Source: Pelecanus crispus
Taxonomy: Eukaryota > Chordata > Aves > Pelecaniformes > Pelecanidae
Assembly (NCBI RefSeq): GCF_030463565.1
Contig: NC_134648.1
Location: 72,866,513-72,930,512 of the forward strand
Length of the DNA: 64,000 nucleotides
Reading direction: 5' to 3'
The translations under genes and the position numbers were made by a program. Positions 39,559-51,820 of this stretch are shown in pieces. Below the pieces are notes generated by a model. The model did not search any database and was not told the origin of the DNA. It saw only the letters and a program-made list of their open reading frames with translations. The stretch's first letter is position 1, and each line of letters starts with the position of its first letter.

Positions 39559-40126
39559 GACATGAAAATCCAGAAGAAGACAGAGGTTCAAGGAGGGGCA
39601 GGTAATCAGGGACACACAAAGTGAGGTCCACAGCAGCAATACTTTAAAAAAAAATCAATATAACCCTTTCAGAGGAGGTCTTGGTTTGATTGCTGTTCTT
39701 TAACATGAATAGCAATTACTGGGCCTGAGATCTGCAAAGTATCTCCTGTTATTGCATTGCTGCTCTGCTGCCTGATGGGAACTATTATTTTAAAGGGGAT
39801 GATACCAAGTCGGGTGTTCGCACTTCTGAAAACTATTCCTTTTTTTTTTTCTTTTTTCCTTTAAGACTGCTCTATTTAGCATAAGCAATTTCAATATGCT
39901 TGTTTAGGTCCAGCTGCAAGTGGAGACCAGCTGCAAATCTCTTGCTGTTTGGAAGAGGTGGCAAAGCATCGCAGCCCCCACCAGGGAGGGGGCAGGAGCT
40001 CGTGGGTCAGTAGCGTAATGGAGGAGCTGCTAGAGGTGGTGGTTGGGCTGGATATTTGTCCTTGAGTGCAGGGTTTTTTGGCCTAAATTGCTTTTGCTTT
40101 GGTCAGTAACAGTACCAAGGGAGGAC

Positions 40127-40150
40127 AAAAAAAAAAAAAAAAATTTTTTT
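40127..40150. repeat. A17-T7 homopolymer junction
   Basis: Seventeen A run directly into seven T, able to form a short hairpin. It is one of several A tracts between 39.5 and 40.2 kb (also T11 near 39839). Confidence 0.7.
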
Positions 40151-41943
40151 AAATTTCAGTTTCTCATGGAGGGTCACACAAGAAAAAACCAGAGGCGCAC
40201 AACCCAATGACCACACCAAACACATTATCCTTGGGGCCGTGCGATGTTGCGCTCACAGCTTGCATGGTGTCTGTCCCAGTGCTGTGTCACAAGGAGACAT
40301 CTGGAGCAGTTTGGCCGCTGGAGCGCAGTGAGATGCAGCACAGCTCCAGGGCTGGGGCTTCACCTCCATTAGCAAATGCTGCGCACAGTCCACGTCCTCT
40401 GGGTATCTCCAACCCAGAGCTGGTACAAAACATAGAGCAGTTGTAACCTCTGCAACCCCCCGCTCCAACACAAGCAACTCAACACCTTCCAGAAGAAAAG
40501 CACGAGGAAGCAAAGGCCAGGTAGCCTTGCCCAGACAGGACAGGACCACCCTCGACCGCACCAGCCTCAGCCATGCACACCTGCCCTCACTCTTGCCAGC
40601 AATACAATGCTGCAGGGCGGCCGCTTTGCAGGTGGAAATGATAGCATGCTGATTTGCACCAGCTGGCAGGCTGGCCCCCTCAGTGGAAAATCTTCCAAAC
40701 ACTAATGCGGTTTCACAGCGTTCACCCTGCTGAAATTTTATTAACGCTTTCTCCAGACACCTCTGAGCTCCCTGTCCACCGCCATGAATCATCAGCGACG
40801 CTCGCAGTGTAATAGCCCCGCGCGAAATTAATTTTGTTCATCTCCAGCTTCCTGGGGAGTGTGAGACTCGCAGAGCTGATCCCTTAGTGCCTTCCCGGGA
40901 GGTTTCGGCTCGCATCGCCCAGGAGCACGGCGTACGGAGGAAACCTGCCTGCACCCTAGAGGCAATGCCCAGCATCCCATCAGCTCCCCTCAGAGCCCCC
41001 AAACTGAATTAAAATAAGCGTATTCTTTTTCATCCTTAACCACAGTGGGTTAAAAATTGCAGCGGGTTTCTCTGGAAGGGGAACTGCCTTCCTGCGAGGA
41101 TTTGGGGTGAGAAAGCAAAGCGGGATCTGGTGGTGCTTCGTCCCTCAGCCCGCGGCCAGCAGAGTGCACTCAAAAGACAGTCTCTGCTCGTGCAAACCTC
41201 TCCTGCTAATAAAATCCATCCTGTGTTTAATATGTAGTGGCTGTAGTGAGGAGCTACTGCAACTTAATTGTTTCCCCCTGCATTATGAAGAAGAATAGAG
41301 ATGCTCCAATGGGATTTCATTTTATTCAGGAAAATAAACTCGGTCTGATTGTGTTATTTTAAATAATTCCCAGGATTCATTTCCATAGTGCAACAGGGGC
41401 AACTTCACCAGCAGGAGCGTTATGTATTAATATTTCCCTTTAACTTAACAAGAATCCACATTTTTTTTCAGCTGATAACGCACAAGACACTCATTATTTT
41501 TTGAATGCCAGCCTTATTGGAGTTATGTTTGTGCGCTACTTGTCTGTAAAATAGCCAGGCTACGGTAAGGACTGCATTTTTAGTATTTTGTTTATTATTG
41601 CCAGGATGTCCAACTTCTGCTGTTGCCTATAATTTGAAGCTTGTGGTCACAATGTAGCCAATACATCGAGCAGCCCCATTTGTCACTAGTTAATTAAATG
41701 TGACCCATTTCTTTCATGCTGTCCTTCCCTTCCACTCTGGGGAATCGCTGTTCACATGCCAGTCAGTGTTAGCGCAGCAGGGCAGAATATTATTTTGATT
41801 ATTTGACACAACAGTGCTGCGTTTTGCAGGCAAAACCATGTGCATGCATACACACAAACAAGAACGCACTCATCTTGCTGATGCAACGATATCGCCATTG
41901 TAGGAAGCCAAAACCAGACAGGGGACATGTCTGAACACAGTGG

Positions 41944-42495
41944 TGTCCTGGTTTCAGCTGGGATAGAGTTAATTTTCTTCCCAGCAGCAGGCACAGTGCT
42001 GTGCTTTGGATTTAGGATGGGAACAATGCTGATCACACGCTGATGGTTTAGTTGGTGCTGAGCAGTGCTGACACCAGGCAAGGGCTTTTCAGCTTCCCCT
42101 GCTCTGCCAGGGGCACAAGAAGCTGGGAGGGGGCACAGCCAGAACAGTTGATCCCAACTGCCCCAAGGGCCATTCCATACCATACGGCGTCATGGGCAGT
42201 ATAGAAACTGGGGGGGTTGGCCGGGGAGCAGCGATCGCTGCTGGGAACTGGCTGGGCATCGGTCGGCGGGTGGGGAGCAATTGCGTTGGGCATCACTTGC
42301 TTTGGATATTATTATTACTATTATTATTATTATCATTACTATTTTACTTTATTTCAGTTATTAACCTGTTGTTATCTCAGCCCAGGAGTGTTTCTCACTC
42401 TTACTCCTCCGATTCTCTCCCCCATCCCCTCGGGGTAGGGGCAATGAGCGATGGCTGCGTGGTGCTGAGCTGCTGCCTGGGGCTGAACCACGACA
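41944..42495 (+). mobile_element. Solo LTR of an avian ERVL-type retrovirus (copy 2)
   Basis: The element begins TGTCCTGGTTTCAGCTGGG and ends GAACCACGACA. AGTGG is repeated at 41939-41943 and 42496-42500, a perfect 5-bp TSD. A TATA-like stretch (AGTATAGAAACTGG, near 42199) lies where the U3 promoter is expected, with one change from the usual TATAAA form. A TATTAT microsatellite follows at about 42306-42345. It has no internal retroviral sequence. Confidence 0.9.
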
Positions 42496-42500
42496 AGTGG

Positions 42501-45500
42501 ATTTAAACAAATTCAGCTGGCCCATCCCTCCAGACATGATGGACCCATCTGGTGGATGGGACTGCTGAGTTTATGAAGATCTAAGAGGACCTTTTCCTTT
42601 CCTCCTGGTCCAAGGAGATGGGGACCTAAAGGTGACTTACAGGTTAACAATGAGCAAGCAAGGAAAGCTGCCTCTGAGCAGCGGCAGCGTGGCAGCGCGC
42701 CATGTGTGTCCAACCCTAGGGTTGTCCTCCGAAACAGAAATGTCCCTTATGGCCACCCCATGCTCAACCCCATGGGCACTGTCGGACCAGCTGCAAGGAG
42801 AGGTGCTGCTGGTGTGCAGCTCTGGGGACAGCGAGCATCTGGGTGCCTGCTCTTCCCGGCTGGCAGATGGACCGAGAGACAGGCGGACATAGTGTCTCAC
42901 AGTCAAGCTTATATTTTTCTGCCAGTTTAACACAAGCCCTTCAGGAGGATGAAGGAAAACTGGTGGACCAAAGCCGGGCTTGTTTCTGCCACTCACAGTG
43001 AAAGGACCTCGAGGGTAATTTTTTTTGACGTTACATCTGGTGTGTCTGGTGCTCTCTGCAGAGCACAGCCCGGCTTCTCTGCAAGCCCCAGCTCCCCAGT
43101 CCTGCCCGTGACCACGAGCTGCAGCTCCTGACAGAAACACTATGGAGAGATGAAGCTTGTCAGCAAAACGAGCGTTTTGTTAAGGTCTCATGATGCAAGA
43201 TAAGGGTGGGGGTAAAATGTAGGTGAGACCAGCAAATGAAGGCAGGGGCTGCTTAGAGAGCTTCCCTTTGCTGAGCAGAAACACCAGTAGATGTGAGCTC
43301 AGGAGCTTCCTACGAAGCCCAGCAAGCCCTAGCAAGTGGCCAAGTACAGCTTTTCTAAGAAGAAGGGGGCAAAAGGGCTGTAGCCCTGGCCACCAACCTG
43401 TTACTCGTTCATAGCAGATGACATGTATGCAGGCATTTGTTCATTCAGGCCACGTCTGCCCACCTCCAGAGGTACAGACATGGATCTAACTGGAGCACCC
43501 ACATCACCAGCATGCAGCCATCTCTGGATGAAACGGCTGCTGGCCCTGGAGCCCCGAACAGAGGCCTGCCTCTCTTCACAAAGACGATGAAGAGCTTATG
43601 GGCATACAGCAAACTGAGCTATCCAGGAAACAAATGCACAGAAAGTGCCATATCTTAATTACATAGAATTGCTGTTGCAGGTGCTTCCCACTGCCCTCTG
43701 GCTCACTGAGCCCAGGAAGGCCCCTGCGTGGTTTAGATGTTATTATTGTGTTTGTATAACCCTACAGCTTGATGCACATGAAAGCTTCAACGGCGCATCA
43801 AAGTTGGAAGACCATGGCAAAACCCTGTTCTCATGGCAGGTATTAATGGTTTCATTTGCAGTCTCTACGGCTTTATTTCTGAGACTGAAAGAGAGCAAAC
43901 GAAGCATTACGGAAAGAATGAAAGACCAGAGGGATGTTACATGGGTTTGAACTCTTTGTCCCAGGAGGGTAAACCTGAAGCCGCTCTGACAAGACATCCC
44001 CCATCAGGGTGGTGTAAAACAACCTGCACACGTGTCCACCGAGATGTCTCCAGTCAACGAGAGACAGATCAATGCAATCCTACGGATCGCTGCTTCGCTC
44101 TTCCTGAACCACACGACGGACGTTTGGAAATTTTCCCTCTCATCCAAACTATAAGTATATTCACCATAAAATGACAGATTGTTTGAAGAAAAAAAACCCA
44201 CCTCACTCCCTGAGAGTGCCATTGCTTCTTGCTGTTGCCTCCATCAGGGTACCAGGAGGAGGAGAGGGGTCCCTGCTTCCTCCCGGACTTCAGATCTGCA
44301 GATCAGTTTGCTTCCTTCCACTCCTTTATGGGATGAAGCTTTCTACTGAAAATCAGTGGAAAGCAATATTTTGCCTGGTTGCTTGGGCTGGGCTACAGTC
44401 CTGGAGAAGTAAAATCTAGATTTTACTGGGCGGTGCCCAGTGGTTGGGCTTCCTCCATGTAAGGCTGAAGGATAAGAGGGCTGCAGCTGCCACCATGGCA
44501 CTTACCACGGAGTCACTTTTTTCAGCCATTCCTCTGGATCCAGAACAATAACCCAGACAACAAATTTCAGCCACGAAGCATCACCCAGGCCATTAACTGA
44601 CATCATCCTGGGGTGCGCAGATACCAAAAGTGACAGCGTTTGATGTGAACAAATGAGAAACCCACCAGGGAGAGTAAGCCCAAGGCACAAAATAACATTT
44701 TACTTGGTCTTAGACTGGTGTATGTCCCACCAGCAGCCCAGATTGTTTCATCCATGTAAACTCTTGGATGCCAGGAGGATTCTTCTCAATTCACACCAGC
44801 TCTGGAGAGCAGACCTAGCCTGAAATTAGGCAGTTTGATGCAATTTATAATAGTTCTGAGACTTAAACTGCACCAGTGAAGATAACAGGTGTGTCTAAAA
44901 GGTCTGTCACACTTAGTTATTTATCTAATAACCTCATCCCTTGGAGGTTTGGCCCTAAACATTGTTAAATGAGCCTGTTTCAATTTTCAGAACAAACTAC
45001 ATCTTACCAAGAGAGTGTGAAAAGGCACAAGGCAGATGCTGCCGAAATCTTTGGAGGATCTGGGGCTGCCACCTCAAACAGGCCTTCGGTGGGTATTTTC
45101 ATTTCCAGCATCTGACCCAAGGAAGGAAAAGCCTTGCTGATACGGCAGCTGAAACCCGTGAGCTAAGAATGAAGTTGGGAAGCACCTACGCTGTCCAAAA
45201 GGAGAGCACTTAGTGTTTGCGCTCTTAACTTGTTCCTCTGCCAGTACGAAGGGTAGAGATTTAGTGTGTACGTGTGCTGAGACAAATGCAGAAATTACAT
45301 AAAAATAGAGGAGCTCTCCTCACGCTGCAACTGCAGAAACTGGAGCTCTAACAAAAATACTACGTACTGCAATGCACAAGCAGAGCTGACAGTTGACTCT
45401 TATACTCTCCATAGACAGCCATGGAGAACAATAACATTTTCACAGCAAGATATACTCTAATTTTTGTGCTGCTTATAACAGTTGAGCCTGGCATTGCATC

Positions 45501-45538
45501 CCCCACGTGCACTTCCGTCAGAGCACTCTTGGTCATGG
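42501..45538. other. Intergenic; no gene seen
   Basis: Unique DNA. Frames up to 167 codons (42637-43140 minus) have no recognised motif. No repeat recognised. Confidence 0.5.
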
Positions 45539-45835
45539 TCATAGAATCATAGAATCACAGGGTGGTTTGGGTTGGAAGGGACCTTTCGAGGCCACCCAGC
45601 CCAACCCCCTGCAGTGACAGGGACATCTCCAACCAGACCAGGGTGCTCAGAGCCCCGTCCAACCTGGCCGGGAATGTTTCCAGGGATGGGGCATCGACCA
45701 CCTCTCTGGGCAACCTGTGCCAGTGCTTCACCACCCTCACTGTAAAAAATTTCTTCCTTATATGCAATCTAAATCTATTCTTATGTAGTTTAAATCCATT
45801 ATTCCTTGTCCACAACAGGCCAGCGTGAAACACTT
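45539..45835 (-). mobile_element. CR1 fragment, second subfamily
   Basis: The minus strand encodes KNRFRLHIRKKFFTVRVV and KHWHRLPREVVDAPSLET, then the second-subfamily 3' UTR, ending at 45539 in CTATGATTCTATGA. It is the close partner of the copy at 31703. Confidence 0.9.
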
Positions 45836-47256
45836 TCTCACGCACAGCTCCTGCTAGTTGAGCTCATCCCACACCACAAACACAGGGGCTAGATTGGCTT
45901 CATGCCTTGGGCTGGGAGGAGGAGAAGGGCGATGCTCCCGTTTACTCAGCAAATGCCTCTTGTTGGGCATTCCTGTGTATGCTTACCCGTAATACCTCCA
46001 CGTGCAAAGCTTGTCCCTCTGGGAAGCAAACTCCTCCCCAGCCCAATGGAAAGCACTGCCATGCAGATAGAAAGGCTGGGAAATGCAATGTCTGGCTTTG
46101 CTGGAGTCATGGAATTCCTGTCTGTGCCACCTTGGAGGGATGGGCTCTGTCCCACCACGGGGATTCCTGCAATGCCTTTGCAAGAACTGAAGCAAATGAT
46201 TCAGGCTTGAATCAGGTACCTGGAAAATACTTTCCTGCCCCTTTTTTAGATATTCACTCTAGGATGATTTGTTAATTACGTATAATCTGTTCACACTCTA
46301 GACATGCCTCATGTGATACGTGCAGTCCCCAAATTCAGCAGAATTATGAGGCTGAGTTAAATTATTTAGTTTTGCCTTAGTTTTGTTGGATGTTGGAAAT
46401 CTCAGGCCAGTGTGGCTGATAAGGAGGGACTAGAATAACATGCACAACTCACCGACACCGCCGAATTACTCAGAATCTTAATGCTACTTAATGGTCTCCT
46501 TTAGTCAAATCTCAATTATTTGTAGACTTGCTCCCAACAACAAGAGAGAAAATAATTTGCTTCTGTCGGGTGTTGGATGAAATGAAAAAGCTGCTAAGAG
46601 AAGAGCTTCTGAAATGAATGGCTGCTGGAGTGTGGGAAGCATTAGAGTCCCAGAACTTTTGTTATTCAAGCAGTCAGCTTAATTCAGTTTGATTGATTTC
46701 ATTTTATTTTATTTACCTCGCTCCCCCCTGCAACAGAGGGGCCTATAACACGTGCTTGGTGCTACGTACCACTCTACAATCCTCTCGATACTGAGAAATG
46801 CAAACCAGCCCGCTGCGATGTGCATCGCTGGTGGCTCCTCATTTCTGGGGCAGGAGAGTACAGTCAGATTTACTTCCGTGGGAACATTTCGCATCAAGCA
46901 GCACGGCGGTATTGCTAGCCAAGGCAGCATTGCTCGCACGGGGCAGTTAATGCCCAGGCTACAATGATGCCCCGTGCTCGGCTGCAGACCTGTGTCGGGA
47001 AAAGGTGAGGGACTAACCCTGCCATGACTTCCCATAGGAAAGTGCTGGAGTTAATTTCCTTGGGATCCGATGCCTTTTTATAATCAACACTGACATTCTG
47101 ATAGATCAATTCATTGCAGCCCCAGCTGTGATAACCTACCGCACAGTTCCTTGAAGTGTGAGGGCTGGCTAAAATTAAGCTAAGCAAGCAGTTAAAAACC
47201 TACCCCAGTGTCTGCTACAAGACTATTTGCATGTTGCCCTTTATTAATAAAGGGAT
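45836..47256. other. Intergenic; no gene seen
   Basis: Unique DNA with an AT-rich part at 46260-46720. Overlapping frames at 45902-46275 are not recognisable. Confidence 0.5.
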
Positions 47257-47797
47257 TGTTCAGCCTGGAGAAGAGGAGGCTGAGGGGAGACCTCATCGCT
47301 CTCTGCAGCTGCCTGAAAGGAGGGGGCAGGGAGGGGGGGGGGTCAGGCTCTTCTCCCAAGTGACAAGTGATAGGATGAGAGGAAATGGGCTCAAGCTGTG
47401 CCAGGGGAGGTTTAGATTGTATATTAGGAAAAATTTCTTCACGGAAAGGGTGGTCAAGCATTGGAACAGGCTGCCCAGAGAGGTGGTGGGGTCCCCATCC
47501 CTGGAGGGGTTCAAAAAATGGGCAGAGGTGGCACTTTGGGACATGGTTTAGTGGGCATGGGGGTGTTGGGTTGATGGTTGGAATGATGATCTTAGAGGTC
47601 CTTTCCAACCTTAATGATTCCTAGTTTTTACTTTCATTATAAATAATCCAGCCACCAAGCCAGGAAACATGAAATTGCTCCTCTCCCCTTAACTGGTTTA
47701 GTGGTGGACTTGGCAGTGTTAGGTTAATGGTTGGACTGGGTGATCTTAAAGGTCTTTTCCAACCTAAACCATTCTGTGATTCTATGAGTCTATGATT
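47257..47797 (+). mobile_element. CR1 fragment with duplicated 3' tail (copy C)
   Basis: ORF2 sequence starts at [17 protein letters not shown] (a shifted frame of [14 protein letters not shown]), has a run of ten G near 47333-47342, and carries [16 protein letters not shown]. The first tail ends CCTTAATGATTCCTAG near 47625, the spacer runs to about 47690, and the second tail ends in degraded ATTCTATG repeats. Confidence 0.9.
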
Positions 47798-50700
47798 TTA
47801 TAAAACTAAGAGCAACCTGATGCTTGCAGACACCCTACAGGGTGGACGGCACAAAGTAAACTTTTATCGGGAGCTTGGACAGTGCTCTGCCTGTGACCAC
47901 TGAGTTCAGCAGAGCCCTGGCTGCACACAGACGTGCTCTGCAATGGATGGGTCTCAAATCTCCGCTTTTCCTCCAAGGGACCCCAAGCACAGGTCTGGGA
48001 GGCTGTGCTGGGCTCTGCACGCACAGCCAGGGATCCCCTGGTTTGACCTTGCTGTCCTCCTGCTCTCCCGGCTCTTCATCCCATGGATGCATCATGGTCT
48101 CCTTGGGCAGCCTCTGAATACACTTTGCCAGCGCTGGTGGGTCACTCTGCGTCGTCTGAGCAAGAGAAGAGTCTTCATGGTTTTGGGACATGGCAGGGAG
48201 AAAGGGATGGTACCAAAATAGGAACTCGTTTTGGGGTTAAAAGTGATAGATGAGCCTTGTGAGCCTTTCCAGTGATAAATGAAAGCCTTAAAATGAACCT
48301 GGGGGGATTTGCAGGCTGAAGTGGCATATGCAAGTAGTCTGTGGGGACCTTCCTCATGACACATTTTCCCTCAAAGCAAATCGCAGGCGCTGGAGCTGAT
48401 GGAGCCCAGCCACAAACCCTAGGTCCCAGCCCTGGGAACACCCCAAATGAGACCAGCTGAATTCCACAACCCCCAGAACAACTCCTGGCTAACTTATTTC
48501 ACTGGGGAGCAACCCCACTGCCATTTAATGTCATTATAGGGAGCGATTTGGGAAACTCCAGGTGACTGTCAGCTCTGACTTGGAGAGTTATTTTAATTCT
48601 TCCTTTTTCTTCAGTAAACTACTATCTAGCGAGATGGTCGGGTTTAGTTTCACAGCTTAACATCGTCAAGCAAATCTTAGCAGCAGCTGTAATGTTTTAA
48701 CATTTAAGAGCAAGATACTTAAAAAAAAGCCACGTCAGATGATACTATTCAGTGGGAATCATTAGGGCACGTATCCCACAGAGATTTATGCACCTGCTTA
48801 ATTTCAGGCTGTGAGTTATTTTCACAAATTTCAATCGCAGTGCTTTTGTGGTCAGGTTTACTAGGCGCCTTAGCCCCTGCAGCGCCAAAGCTTGAACTTC
48901 CAAGAAAGCGTGCCAATGATGTGCTAACAAAATGCTGCGTCCCTTCTAATGGCTGTTCCACAGGGTAGAGCAGCAGCCAGCTAATGATTTCAGCCTTCAG
49001 GATCAAATAATGTATATCTGTGCTGTAAGGATCTTGGATTTAACCATGTAAGGGCTGGAAACAGGGTGAGAAAGTGCCAGGCCTTTAGGGGTTATTGATG
49101 CTTGACCTACAAAGCACAAAATAAGGTACACGACCCTCTTCCTTCCACCTCCGCTTGACGAATCTCCAGCAAGAAGGGGTAGGGCTGGGCTTCTCCTGCC
49201 AAGACCTGCCATGGATGGGGCTTTACAGGTGAAGAAAACACGCGCTGTCCTCACAAGGTGAAAAGACGTTTTGGAGTATGTCCATGTCCCATGCTGTGGG
49301 GCTGTTGGCCATAGGACTAGGAAAGGAGACTGGGGGGAAAAATACCTGGGGGGGAGACCAGAGCCCTGGGTGCAAGTCTGGGTTGGGTTGGGATGACCAT
49401 AGCCCTGAAGACGTGGCACAGCTGTTGCTTTGAGGGCTGGTTTGGCACAAGTGTGGCAGGATGGAGTGGCTGAAGGTAGAGAAAAGACCAAAGGCAACTG
49501 AAGGTTGAATGTAAGCTATTGAAGGCCACACCGCGAGTGCAACCGCTGGAGATCTACTGAGGCAGATTACCCCAAATTCTCCTTGCAACTGAAAGACAGA
49601 TAAAACGGAGCATCAGATGGACCCAGACATGCAATCTGGGACTCCCTTCAAACAGGGAGGCCAAACAGGGAAAGTGATGAGATGCATTCAGATGGTTTCA
49701 TGGAGGGAATAGCTTTGCTAGGCTCTGAGCCGTGCAATGGCAGCTGAGGACCTCCCCCTCCATCCTCCAGCAGTGCCCATGGCTTCTGGACTGCTGGGTC
49801 TACTGAGCTGAACCTCCCTGGGACCTGCTGCGTGGGAGGGAGATACAGGCCCCCGTCTCCCCTCACCACGAGATGTCCCATCACTGAACGAGACATGTCC
49901 ATGACTTGGCAGTCCTTCACCTCCTCTGGATAAGCTGCTCCACTACACCTGGAAGGCTTTTTGCATGTGAAGCAGGAGGAAAACAGCGTTAAATGGTCAC
50001 TGCACTGCCACGTCCTACAGTCAAGTAAGAAGCAAGGGTCTGCGGTTTCCTCCTGTACGTTGCTGTGAGCGAGGAAGCCACGCTGCTCTGGCTTCCCGCA
50101 TGTCACCTTTGCTGACACCCACCTGGGGGCTGTGCACAATCTGTCCTGAGGAGTCGGTGCAGCTGGAGGAACTACCCTGCGCTTGCTAGCATTGCTGCCT
50201 GCCTTAGCAAAGAAACAACCATGTGGATTTTGGTGTCTGTCTACACACCAGCGTGGATCTCTGCAGGGCTTCCCAACCTTCAACCAGCAGAGAAAACCTT
50301 CCCAAATCCCCCACTGGCCTGGTTTCCTATGGGAAGGGGAAACGGTTGCACACAGGGTCAGTTCTGTGAGCACATCAAACCCTCACTGCAGCCGGAGGCA
50401 GTGAGAGTATCTGGAACAGCGCAGAAGAGTGCGTCTCTTGAGAGGGACACGGTATTTTGGTCTCAGAGTGCAATCTCAGCACCATCCTCACAGGCTCCAG
50501 CTGGCAGTAGGTCGGTGCCGGGCTCCAGCCAGTGTCGAGTGCCAGCCTGCGCTCTGTGGGCACAGGACTTGCGCCCAGAAGCGCTGCTCCTGTCCCTCCT
50601 TCCACCTCCTGCTTTCTTACCAGCTCGGGAAGAGGGAGCAGTCCCAGCAAGAACCGAATCCTTCTCCCTGCATCCATCAGTGATGGATTGGATGGCTCTG

Positions 50701-51380
50701 AGCCCTTTGGGGATGGAAGCTCAACACAGCAATGCATGGGATCATCTCAGAAGGGCAGCACCGAGGAGCTCAGCCCATCACCAGCGGCCAGGAGAGCGCT
50801 CAACAGCACTAGAAGAGTCCAAGCCTCGTTAACGGTGTCCTGCCTCGTGCCAGTGGGGTCACAAGAAACTCTGGCAGCCCAATTACTTCTTCCAGAGCAC
50901 ATGTCTTTGTCCTGGTCTTGAGCACTTACCCCTAATTGATGCAGGCAGAGGAGGAAGCTGAATGTAACAGTGTCCAAGGTGCCTATGGCTTTGGGGCAAT
51001 CCTTTCAGGAACCAAGCAAGAAGGGGAGAGGACGGGGTAGTCACTTCCCAACAAATCCTTGGTTTGCTCTGGTACATTGGAGGCAAGAGACCTTCACCAG
51101 CACAAGTCCCATGGGACCCCAAAATGTACGAACATCAGGCAGCCTGATTGCAGCCTGGGAAGGTGCTGGGAGCCCAGGAGCTATCTCAGATACTTGATGG
51201 AGGCCAAACACCCCTGAAGGGGGGAATGACCAGGTGAAAACCGAGCAGCGGGCAGCGGTTGGGGCGTGCTCAGCTGCATCGCCGCCCGCCAGACACACGG
51301 AGCAGCTTTGTGCCCCCTCCCTGGGTCCCCTCGTGTCACACCAGGGTGTGTGACAACCCCCCAGCTTGGTGACTGTCCTT
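47798..51380. other. Intergenic approach to the MDGA2 CpG island
   Basis: No gene seen. The AT-rich part 48490-49010 looks enhancer-like. GC content rises toward 51 kb. The 241-codon minus frame at 49648-50373 and the 203-codon plus frame at 50221-50832 overlap and lack any known domain. Confidence 0.5.
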
Positions 51381-51820
51381 AGCCCCGTGCCCTGGGGCGC
51401 TCACCCTTGAGCAAGCACAGGGTGTTCAGCTGGCGGAGGGTGCTGAAAGCAGCGCTGCTGCCCGTGGGCACCCCATGGGTGTGGGTCACCAGTAGCGCAG
51501 AGCATGTCTGGGTGGGAGGCTGAGCCCTGGGGTGCCCCCCAGCAGCGGGTGGAGAGGGAGCGGGGTGCAGGGGTGGGGGGCAACAAGGGGACAGCAGGCT
51601 CAGCGCTCTGGGCTCTGCCCGGGACCACTGGGACTTGCGTGGGTGCCCGTGGCCGGGCCAGGACCCCCCCGCCCCGCAGCCAGAGCGTGGGCGCAGGGAC
51701 CCCCGCACCCATCCCTGCGGGCCCTGTGACCGGTGCCCAGAGCTGGGTCAGGACCCTCCAGAGCCGCGCAGCCCTGCGGGGGCACCGCACCGCGCAGCCG
51801 GGGCTGGGGCGCAGCGCTCC
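51381..51820. other. GC-rich shoulder before the minisatellite
   Basis: GC-rich sequence with rising CpG content. The last 40 bp (GCACCGCACCGCGCAGCCGG and following) look like a decayed first unit of the 34-bp array. All frames are open for long stretches because of composition. Confidence 0.5.

Larger units (their letters stand above)
39223..41938. other. Intergenic with a possible conserved block
   Basis: No gene seen. Poly(A)/poly(T) tracts cluster at 39.5-40.2 kb. The AT-rich block 41440-41735 looks like a candidate conserved noncoding element. Confidence 0.45.

Noticed and set aside
34176..42495. A single provirus bounded by the LTRs at 34176 and 41944
   Set aside because: The two LTRs are of different families and orientation, each has its own TSD, and there is no gag-pol sequence between them.
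49648..50373. A 241-codon minus frame near MDGA2
   Set aside because: It has no known domain and overlaps a 203-codon plus frame; chance in GC-richer DNA is the simpler explanation.
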